Assembly (NCBI GenBank): GCA_002499865.1 | Contig: DANL01000054.1 | Coordinates: forward strand, 1-9,833 | Source of the DNA: Euryarchaeota archaeon UBA121 | Lineage (GTDB): Archaea > Thermoplasmatota > Poseidoniia > Poseidoniales > Thalassarchaeaceae | DNA length: 9,833 nt | Reading direction: 5' to 3' | In this document: piece by piece, positions 1 through 5,406 of the stretch | Numbering within the stretch: the first letter of the stretch is position 1 | Layout of the letters: every line of letters begins with the position of its first letter | The notes under the pieces: model-generated | The model's input: only the letters and a program-made list of their open reading frames with translations | The model's database searches: none | What the model was told of the DNA's origin: nothing | Made by a program: the position numbers and the translations under genes

Positions 1-1
1 C

Positions 2-448
2 CAGTTCACTAAGATTGAGCAGATAGTAGTATGTCATCCTGAAGAATCATGGAATCATCATGAAGAGCTTCTAGAGAATGCTGTGGATCTCTGGGACAGT
101 CTAGGTCTCCACTACAGAGTAGTGAACATATGTACTGGTGATATGGGCACCGTAGCTGCCAAGAAGTACGACTTGGAAGCATGGTTGCCAGGAGCAGGCT
201 CCTACAAAGAAGTGGTCTCTTGCTCCAATTGCACGGACTATCAGGCAAATAGGCTCAGGATGAGATATAGGACCAAAGAGGGCAATGAGGCAGTCCATAC
301 TCTCAATTCCACGGCAGTAGCTACTAGTAGAGCACTTGTAGCGATAATGGAGCAGAACCAATTAGAGGACGGCAGAGTCTCGGTTCCTGAAGTCCTGAGG
401 CCTTACATGGGTGGACAAGAAATATTGGAAAAACTCAGCAGCCTCTGA
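2..448 (+). CDS. serS: Seryl-tRNA synthetase, C-terminal part (5' end outside window)
   Basis: This is the last 148 codons of a class II aminoacyl-tRNA synthetase that charges tRNA-Ser with serine in the cytoplasm. The frame is open to the left edge, and it begins with QFTKIEQ, the segment that directly follows the motif 2 arginine region in SerRS. The class II motif 3 region follows: GAGSYKEVVSCSNCTDYQ (about residues 65-82 of the fragment), then RLRMRYR with the ATP-contacting arginine, then LNSTAVATSRALVAIMEQNQ and the VPEVLRPYMGG tail. This is the standard SerRS ending, not the rare methanogen type. The C-terminus is complete, with a TGA stop at 446-448. A GTG at 83 lies inside the conserved domain and is not the real start. 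The product is near certain. The N-terminal coiled-coil arm and motifs 1 and 2 are outside the window. Confidence 0.96.
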   Translation, partial: QFTKIEQIVVCHPEESWNHHEELLENAVDLWDSLGLHYRVVNICTGDMGTVAAKKYDLEAWLPGAGSYKEVVSCSNCTDYQANRLRMRYRTKEGNEAVHTLNSTAVATSRALVAIMEQNQLEDGRVSVPEVLRPYMGGQEILEKLSSL

Positions 449-485
449 ATATATGGAAATCAGACAATTTCACTGGATGATGAGA

Positions 486-517
486 TATAATAATAATTTC
501 TGTTTTCCTAATTATTA
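486..517 (+). terminator. Putative T-rich terminator after serS
   Basis: In the 104-base spacer after the synthetase stop, an AT-only inverted repeat (TAATAATT at 491-498 and AATTATTA at 510-517) encloses a T-rich loop containing TTTCTGTTTTCC (497-508). Archaeal RNA polymerase stops mainly at U-rich tracts, so the T-run may matter more than the weak stem. The rest of the spacer is AT-rich and holds the promoter of the next gene. Confidence 0.35.
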
Positions 518-518
518 G

Positions 519-530
519 TTTATTTTAAAA
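519..530 (+). promoter_or_regulatory. TATA-like box upstream of the flavoprotein gene
   Basis: The stretch TTTATTTTAAAA resembles an archaeal TATA box. Its TTTTAAAA half is centred about 26 bases before the ATG at 553. That is the usual distance from an archaeal TATA box to the transcription start, so the mRNA would begin at or next to the ATG (leaderless). The only SD-like string (GAGG at 548-551) sits one base from the ATG, too close to serve as a ribosome site. Confidence 0.45.
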
Positions 531-552
531 TGCTATTAATTTGCGCCGAGGC

Positions 553-1725
553 ATGCCCAGTGAACATAAGGACATCGATGGAGTACCAGATACGGCCTCA
601 GAGGATGGCCATGGAGAGTACGATGTCATAATTGTTGGTGCAGGAGCCGCAGGTATCGGAGTAGGGATTGCAATTGCACATGCTGGAATTGAGAGCCTAC
701 TGATAGTAGATCGTGAGACTGTTGGCCATTCTTTTTCTTCATGGCCCGATGAGACGCGTTTCATCACACCATCATTCCCAAGTAACTCAATAGGGATGCT
801 GGATCTAAACTCAATAGCGATCGGTATTTCTCCAGCTTTTAGTATGAAAGTTGAACATCCCACTGGTAAAGAATATGCTGAACATTTGCGAGACATATCA
901 GAGTTTTTCGAACTCCCAATCCGAGAAAAAACAGATGTGATGAATATTGAGAAAATTGAAGGCTTGTTCCACTTAGTAACCAAAGAAGAGACATTACTAG
1001 CAAAAAATGTCATATGGGCGGCTGGTGAATATCAATATCCTCTTTTAGATGGGTTTGCAGGAAGTGAGTTATGTCGCCATACTTCGACTGTTCCTAGCTA
1101 CAACAAGCTAGAGGGGGATGACTTCCTGATAATAGGCGGTTATGAGAGTGGCATTGATGCCGCCGTACATCTATCAAATATGAACAAAAAAGTCAGGTTA
1201 TTCGACTTAAATGCCCCTTGGCTTGAGGAAACATCGGATCCCAGTGTTGCATTGTCAACCTTTTCTTTTGAGCGTATGAACAATACTAGTTTTGAACAGA
1301 ACACGAAACTATTCCCCAATACGCCAGTAAAATCTGTATCAGTAGAGGATGGAGTTTATGTTCTAAAGACTCAGGACGGTCAAACATTTAGCTCAACAAC
1401 TCAGCCGTTGCTGGCTGGAGGATTCTCTGGCAGTCACAAATTTGTCTCCCATCTATTCGATGAGAGAGAGGATGGTTTTCCTGAGCTAAATGAGAGTGAC
1501 GAGTCGACGGTAGTTCCCGGCATGTTTCTCTGTGGTCCCTCGGTCCGTCATGATGGTCATATTTTTTGTTTCATTTTCAAATTCCGTCAGCGATTTGCTA
1601 TCGTGGCACAGGCGATCGCCTCTTCACTGGATATTCCAACTGATGAGTTTGTTGAGGCCTACAAAAGCTGGGGGATGTATCTTGATGACTTGTCGTGTTG
1701 TGGACAGGAGTGTCTTACATGTTAA
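553..1725 (+). CDS. FAD/NAD(P)-dependent oxidoreductase with C-terminal Cys cluster
   Basis: A 390-residue cytoplasmic flavoprotein with two dinucleotide folds. The N-terminal FAD-binding motif is IIVGAGAAGIG (about 26-36), followed by the acidic VDRE strand end. A WAAGE motif (about 155-159) and a second GxGxxG-like motif, IIGGYESG (about 193-200), suggest NAD(P)H binding. FLCGPSVRHDGHIFCF (about 325-340) is the closing FAD motif. The last nine residues are CCGQECLTC (Cys 382, 383, 387, 390), able in principle to bind metal or form redox disulfides. From memory, close relatives with similar Cys-rich tails occur in haloarchaea; the substrate is unknown to me. ATG 553 was chosen because it lies about 26 nt from a TATA-like box; a TTG at 541 in the same frame would add four residues. 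Thirteen of 16 Lys codons are AAA, more biased than the neighbours. Loose relatives include CzcO/YpdA-type reductases. The fold is certain, the reaction is not. Confidence 0.88.
   Translation: MPSEHKDIDGVPDTASEDGHGEYDVIIVGAGAAGIGVGIAIAHAGIESLLIVDRETVGHSFSSWPDETRFITPSFPSNSIGMLDLNSIAIGISPAFSMKVEHPTGKEYAEHLRDISEFFELPIREKTDVMNIEKIEGLFHLVTKEETLLAKNVIWAAGEYQYPLLDGFAGSELCRHTSTVPSYNKLEGDDFLIIGGYESGIDAAVHLSNMNKKVRLFDLNAPWLEETSDPSVALSTFSFERMNNTSFEQNTKLFPNTPVKSVSVEDGVYVLKTQDGQTFSSTTQPLLAGGFSGSHKFVSHLFDEREDGFPELNESDESTVVPGMFLCGPSVRHDGHIFCFIFKFRQRFAIVAQAIASSLDIPTDEFVEAYKSWGMYLDDLSCCGQECLTC
1706..1710 (+). promoter_or_regulatory. Ribosome binding site for the small membrane protein
   Basis: AGGAG lies eight bases before the ATG at 1719, inside the 3' end of the flavoprotein gene. 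It supports 1719 as the start over an in-frame upstream start near 1695, and suggests coupled translation of the two genes. Confidence 0.6.
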
Positions 1726-1949
1726 CAGAAAAAAGTGATATTCAGGAAGCTAAGGGATTTGAAATCGTTCCTGAACAGATCCGTCTCAGTAAAATGATGA
1801 GAATTGAATGGATAGGACAAACGCTAGCAAGTCTTTTTTGGATTGTCAGCGTATTTGCTTATGGGGGCCCAGAAGGACTCGGAGATTGGTTACAACTGAT
1901 GGCGGCATCTTCTTGGATGCTGTCTAACATCGCTTCAATAATGAAGTAA
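1719..1949 (+). CDS. Small two-helix membrane protein, coupled to the flavoprotein
   Basis: A 76-residue protein of a family I do not recognise. Residues 1-24 are polar and charged. They are followed by MMRIEW and two hydrophobic stretches: WIGQTLASLFWIVSVFAY (about 31-48) and WLQLMAASSWMLSNIASIM (about 57-75), joined by a short GGPEGLGD turn. It is likely a helical hairpin in the cytoplasmic membrane. The start overlaps the stop of the preceding oxidoreductase by seven bases (ATGTTAA) and has a good AGGAG ribosome site, so the two are cotranslated and probably act together. Both helices contain paired WxQ/WxxS-type polar positions, which may matter for packing. One possible role is anchoring the flavoprotein at the membrane or passing electrons to quinone, but nothing in the sequence shows a cofactor site. 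It is a convincing gene with an unknown function. Confidence 0.75.
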   Translation: MLTEKSDIQEAKGFEIVPEQIRLSKMMRIEWIGQTLASLFWIVSVFAYGGPEGLGDWLQLMAASSWMLSNIASIMK

Positions 1950-1970
1950 TACTGCCTTCGGCAAGTATTA
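1947..1970. terminator. Imperfect hairpin between convergent genes, spanning both stop codons
   Basis: TAATACT-GCC pairs with GGC-A-AGTATTA: ten base pairs with one bulged A around a TTC loop. The left arm begins with the TAA of the small membrane protein and the right arm ends with the complement of the TAA of the molybdopterin oxidoreductase. A shared bidirectional stop is plausible, but no T-tract follows on either strand and archaeal termination does not usually need hairpins. Confidence 0.3.
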
Positions 1971-4226
1971 GGATCTGAGTGAGATTGAGATCTCAATCCA
2001 TTTAGAGGTGGGAGTGTTACTGCCTTCCGCCGTACTCTCTAGAGGAACTAGAACATTTGCCTCTGGGAAGTATGAGCATAGATTACCTCTAGGAATGTCA
2101 TAGGGAACTACCTTCCACCTCTCTGAGTATATCTTCCTCTCTCCCCAATGACTAGTCAAATCCACCTCTTGACCGGGCGATGCTCCGATTTCTAGCATGT
2201 CCTTCTTGTTCATCATCACCACCCTCCTAGCGTTGTATATCCCCCTATACCTGTCATCCATCCCATATATCGTAGTGTTATACTGGTCGTGACTTCGAAC
2301 TGTCATCATAATGAATCTGTCATCATTGATTTTTCTATCTGGAAGATCGTGACAGAAGAATTGCGCCTTCCCTGAGGGAGTGTTCCAAGTTGGTCCATCC
2401 CTAGGGCCATTAGGAAGATAGAAGCCACCCTTTGAACGTACCCTGGAGTTATAGTTTTCAAATCCGGGAATGCATCTGGAGATGAGGTATCTAGTATTCT
2501 CATGATCGTGATAAATATTCCAGTCAAGAGGCCCGTTTGGAAATAGTCCGTGCCCTATCCTACAAATTATCTCAGGCTCAGAAAGTAGGGCATCGGAAGC
2601 TGGTTCCAGTGTCCCCTTACTAGAGTGTACCAGGCCCATGGAGTTCTCAACTGTGACGAAGCCCCCTGAATCAATTTCCGTTCTGCCTAGGCATGGAAGT
2701 ATCAGAGCTTCCCTACCTGTGACTAGGTGTGAACGATTCAACTTAGTAGAAATCTGCACTGTTAGGCCGATATTTCTGATAGCTTCGGCAACCCTCTCGG
2801 TGTCTGACATAGCTGAAATTAGGTTCCCTCCAAGGGCCATGTAAACCCCTACTTCTCCCTTCAATGAGGCTTGAATAAACTCGACAACATCATACCCCCT
2901 CTTTCTCGGCATGGATATTCCAGTCTCCCTCTCACATGCTGAGAGAAACTCCTCGCTAGGGTGGTGATTGATTCCAACGGTACGGTCTCCCTGTACGTTG
3001 GAGTGTCCTCTGACCGGACAGGCACCAGCACCCGGCTTTCCGAAATGCCCTCCAACTAGTAGAAGATTGGATATTTCCTGTATGACAGCGACACTGTTCT
3101 TATGCTGAGTTAGACCCATAGCCCAGCACACAATCATTCGCTTTGATTTTGCAATAGCGTTACCAACTCTCTCTATACTTTCTCGGCTGATTCCTGATTG
3201 TTCTACTATTTCATCCCAGCTAGCTGAATCAATATGCCTCTGCCAATCATCGAATCCCTTCGTATTATCTGAAATGAATTCAGAGTCCACGGGCCCATCT
3301 GTTAGTACTACCTTTGCGAATCCCTGCAGCAATGCCGCATCACCACCAATTCTGACAGGCAAGTGCTCATCCGCGATCTGTGCCCCTCTTCCAAGTAGGT
3401 GAAGAGGTTTCTGGGGATGCTTAAATCTCTTCATTGCCGTCTCTTCCAGGGGGTTGATACTGACCACTGATCCTCCATTCTCCCTACATCCGGCTAGAGC
3501 CGTCAACATCCTCGGATGGTTCGTACCCGGATTCTGCCCTATAACTAGTATCAGATCAGCTTCATCGAAGCACGAGAGCTTGACAGTTCCCTTTCCTATA
3601 CCAATGGAATTAGATAACGCGACACCACTAGATTCGTGACACATGTTACTACAATCTGGTAGGTTGTTCGTACCTATTTGTCTAGCTAGTGTCCCCCATA
3701 GAAAGGCCGCCTCATTAGAGGCACGTCCGCTCGTGTAAAACACCACCTCATCGGGACTATTCGTATTCCTTACTCTTGATGAAATAATCTCAATAGCATC
3801 TTTCCAATCGATCTTCTCATAGTATTCAGATCCCTCTCTCAAGTACATTGGGTGAGTAATTCTACCCATCTTATCTAGTTCCATATCAGTCATCTTTGAT
3901 AGCTCTGTTACTGAAGATTCCATTAGATTATCAGGAGTTACCCTCTTGTTAGTCGCCTCTGTGGCGAACGCCTTAGCTCCATTCTCACAAAATTCGAAGG
4001 TGCTCCTGTGATTATCAGGATCGGGCCATGCACAACCGGGACAGTCATATCCATCGAATCTGTTCACTGATAGCATTGTCTGGAGGGTTTTCTTGAGTCC
4101 TGCCTGTTCCAATCCGATGGAGAATGACTTCTGAACGCCGACTATTCCTGCGGCTGTATTCTTTGGCTTGCCGATTCTAAGTTTCTCCTCAACTATCGGG
4201 GGTAACGCACTAGAGTCGCGAGGCAC
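1968..4226 (-). CDS. Molybdopterin oxidoreductase, FdhF/YdeP family
   Basis: A 752-residue catalytic subunit related to formate dehydrogenase alpha chains, matching the YdeP-like subfamily in length and landmarks. DCPGCAWPDP and EFCENGAKA (Cys 62, 65, 80) are the subfamily's N-terminal signature; only three cysteines are seen where classical FdhF/NapA proteins have four for a [4Fe-4S] cluster. CSNMCHESSGVALS places Cys 196 where FdhF has selenocysteine, a likely Mo/W ligand. Molybdopterin-binding stretches include TSGRASNEAAF (165-175), GQNPGTNHPRML (230-241) and GGHFGKPGAGACPVRGHSN (392-410). The C-terminal dinucleotide-binding domain carries RSHDQYNTTIYG (644-655). Translation starts at GTG 4226; no better start exists in frame, and no clear SD site precedes it. 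It lies 37 bases after the DUF4126 gene. E. coli YdeP is linked to acid resistance, but the substrate of the family is unsettled. No ferredoxin-like, membrane or FdhD gene is beside it. Confidence 0.92.
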   Translation of the reverse strand: MPRDSSALPPIVEEKLRIGKPKNTAAGIVGVQKSFSIGLEQAGLKKTLQTMLSVNRFDGYDCPGCAWPDPDNHRSTFEFCENGAKAFATEATNKRVTPDNLMESSVTELSKMTDMELDKMGRITHPMYLREGSEYYEKIDWKDAIEIISSRVRNTNSPDEVVFYTSGRASNEAAFLWGTLARQIGTNNLPDCSNMCHESSGVALSNSIGIGKGTVKLSCFDEADLILVIGQNPGTNHPRMLTALAGCRENGGSVVSINPLEETAMKRFKHPQKPLHLLGRGAQIADEHLPVRIGGDAALLQGFAKVVLTDGPVDSEFISDNTKGFDDWQRHIDSASWDEIVEQSGISRESIERVGNAIAKSKRMIVCWAMGLTQHKNSVAVIQEISNLLLVGGHFGKPGAGACPVRGHSNVQGDRTVGINHHPSEEFLSACERETGISMPRKRGYDVVEFIQASLKGEVGVYMALGGNLISAMSDTERVAEAIRNIGLTVQISTKLNRSHLVTGREALILPCLGRTEIDSGGFVTVENSMGLVHSSKGTLEPASDALLSEPEIICRIGHGLFPNGPLDWNIYHDHENTRYLISRCIPGFENYNSRVRSKGGFYLPNGPRDGPTWNTPSGKAQFFCHDLPDRKINDDRFIMMTVRSHDQYNTTIYGMDDRYRGIYNARRVVMMNKKDMLEIGASPGQEVDLTSHWGERKIYSERWKVVPYDIPRGNLCSYFPEANVLVPLESTAEGSNTPTSKWIEISISLRS
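1983..1998. repeat. Perfect 16-base palindrome near the oxidoreductase 3' end
   Basis: GATTGAGATCTCAATC reads the same on both strands. It falls in the last codons of the molybdopterin oxidoreductase (encoding part of WIEISIS), 13 bases inside the stop codon and beside the convergent hairpin. It may be a protein-binding site or a stem at the mRNA end, or be chance within coding sequence. Confidence 0.4.
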
Positions 4227-4263
4227 GCCAGTTCGTATCCGTGATAGTTCAAATCGCTTGGCA

Positions 4264-4857
4264 TCAAGTATGACTGGCGATATCGTTTTCTGATTGATTG
4301 AACATACTTCGTCTGACTAGTAGTAATGCAACCAGAATAGTGAAGAAAATTGCCAGAATAGGGAACAATAGGGCGATTAACGCAAGAGCAACGCTAGCTA
4401 TATTTTCACCTGTGGCAACTACTGGATTTGCTACTCCCAGGGTAAACGTAGAGCTGATTCCCCTTGCGGCGACTGTTGCAGTCTGGATGGTGGCTGACAT
4501 CCCCCCACCAGCTACTATTGCTACGGCCCATTGTATGATGGGGTCGCTTCCCTCCAGAGAAATTGCAGTCATCCCTATTCCTGCAACAACTGCTGCTGGT
4601 GTGGCTATGGTGTCTAGGAGGTTATCCACCAGGGGGACATAGTATGCGGAGAATTCAGCTATCATTGCTATTCCTAGAATGATTATCGCTGGTGTTGATG
4701 TGAAAAACTCAAACTGCGTCCCTATTAGTTCGACATCGACTATCCCTGATCTAACTGACAATGCCAATAGGAACGGGGGCAAGAAGACACGGAATCCAGA
4801 GGCAGCTGCTAGACTCACACCCATGAAGGCGGCAATGGCTACAGTGAAGCCCTCCAT
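4264..4857 (-). CDS. DUF4126 family membrane protein
   Basis: A 197-residue, strongly hydrophobic protein with about five to six membrane segments (roughly 5-30, 56-72, 84-100, 107-123, 139-147, 152-182). It resembles the DUF4126 family: an N-terminal GVSLAAASGFRVFLPPFLLAL stretch, then EFSAYYVPLVDNLLDTI, ATPAAVVAG, and a GGGMSATIQTATVAARG segment in the middle. Its function is unknown. A short charged tail follows the last helix. No SD site precedes the ATG at 4857; instead a TATA-like TATTAATAT is centred 27 bases upstream, so a leaderless transcript is likely. The next gene, the YdeP-type oxidoreductase, begins 37 bases after the stop, so the two are probably cotranscribed. A functional link is only suggested by position. 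Family assignment is from remembered sequence pattern, fairly confident. Confidence 0.82.
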   Translation of the reverse strand: MEGFTVAIAAFMGVSLAAASGFRVFLPPFLLALSVRSGIVDVELIGTQFEFFTSTPAIIILGIAMIAEFSAYYVPLVDNLLDTIATPAAVVAGIGMTAISLEGSDPIIQWAVAIVAGGGMSATIQTATVAARGISSTFTLGVANPVVATGENIASVALALIALLFPILAIFFTILVALLLVRRSMFNQSENDIASHT

Positions 4858-4865
4858 GTTGACCG

Positions 4866-4902
4866 GATTGATTGGTCCGATATTAATACGGTCTAATCAA
4901 TC
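4866..4902. promoter_or_regulatory. Inverted repeat flanking a TATA-like box, upstream of DUF4126 gene
   Basis: On the minus strand GATTGATT and AATCAATC are perfect 8-base arms, extended inward (A-G-A-CCG against CGG-A-C-C) to 14 positions with two mismatches. The nine-base centre, TATTAATAT (4880-4888), looks like a TATA box and is centred 27 nt before the ATG at 4857. The left arm on the minus strand includes the TGA stop of the carrier protein. The element fills the whole gap between the carboxylase genes and the DUF4126 gene. It could be a promoter with a dyad operator, or an RNA hairpin ending or processing the carboxylase mRNA. Confidence 0.5.
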
Positions 4903-5397
4903 GCCTAATTCTACCAAAACTGAGCCCATGTCGACTCTTTCTCCCTGGCTGAAATTTATAGAAAGCACCTCTCCTGCCTTTGGGGCTACGATCCTGTGCT
5001 CCATTTTCATAGCCTCCATAGTCATCAATGGTTGTCCTTCACGTACTCTCTGACCTTCTCTTACCATTACATCCAACACGGTCCCAGGCATTGGGGCTGT
5101 GAGTCCTCCTTCTATCTTATCAGATGATTTGGCTCCCTTTTCCAACTCAGAAATTGTGAAAATGTCTCCATCCAAGTGTATCCACCATTTATCTCCAACT
5201 TTAGCGACATGAGCAAATCTGAGTTTACCGTTTATCTCGACTGAGACCCTAGACCTGTCATCTAACTTTGAAATAATTACCTCAGGTGATTCTATGTTTT
5301 GCCCGTCACTATTGATTGAGGACACAGTAATTAGACCGTCTCTTTCAGCTAGATCAATAGAGAATATCTCATCTATTTCAGATATTTTCCAATTCAT
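4897..5397 (-). CDS. Biotinyl carrier protein of an acyl-CoA carboxylase
   Basis: A 166-residue biotin carrier that moves carboxylate from the biotin carboxylase to the carboxyltransferase. The biotinyl/lipoyl domain occupies about residues 95-166: LTAPMPGTVLDVMVREGQRV, then the biotin attachment motif EAMKMEH with Lys 131, then APKAGEVLSINFSQGERV. Residues 1-95 form a separate beta-rich, charged region (VSVEINGKLRFAHVAKVGDKW) that matches the position and style of the BT domain joining carboxylase and carrier in 3-methylcrotonyl-CoA carboxylase alpha chains. The gene begins eight bases after the biotin carboxylase stop, with a GGTGAT ribosome site. Together the two proteins look like one alpha chain cut in two. 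The biotin-carrier role is certain; the cognate acyl-CoA comes from context. A biotin ligase must be encoded elsewhere. Confidence 0.95.
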   Translation of the reverse strand: MNWKISEIDEIFSIDLAERDGLITVSSINSDGQNIESPEVIISKLDDRSRVSVEINGKLRFAHVAKVGDKWWIHLDGDIFTISELEKGAKSSDKIEGGLTAPMPGTVLDVMVREGQRVREGQPLMTMEAMKMEHRIVAPKAGEVLSINFSQGERVDMGSVLVELGD

Positions 5398-5400
5398 CTA

Positions 5401-5406
5401 ATCACC
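5401..5406 (-). promoter_or_regulatory. Ribosome binding site of the carrier protein gene
   Basis: GGTGAT, a perfect match to part of the archaeal anti-SD complement GGAGGTGATC, overlaps the last base of the biotin carboxylase TAG stop and lies three bases before the carrier ATG. It fixes the start at 5397 and indicates coupled translation, as expected for subunits needed in equal amounts. Confidence 0.6.

Noticed and set aside
541..552. TTG start of the flavoprotein at 541
   Set aside because: It is a weaker start codon with no ribosome site; ATG 553 fits a leaderless transcript from the TATA-like box. It cannot be fully excluded.
525..1013. Open frame of 162 codons on the minus strand opposite the flavoprotein gene
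   Set aside because: It mirrors a clearly conserved flavoprotein, has no domain I recognise and no ribosome site of note; it is a shadow frame. The same applies to open plus-strand frames at 4298-4642, 4679-5053 and 6256-6684 opposite the DUF4126, carrier and carboxylase genes.
3637..3645. Possible selenocysteine in the molybdopterin oxidoreductase
   Set aside because: The position matching the FdhF selenocysteine is an ordinary cysteine codon (residue 196) and the frame has no internal TGA.
4292..4299. A third GATTGATT copy, near the end of the DUF4126 gene
   Set aside because: It lies in coding sequence (Asn-Gln-Ser codons) without an opposing arm, so it is probably chance and not part of the inverted-repeat element.
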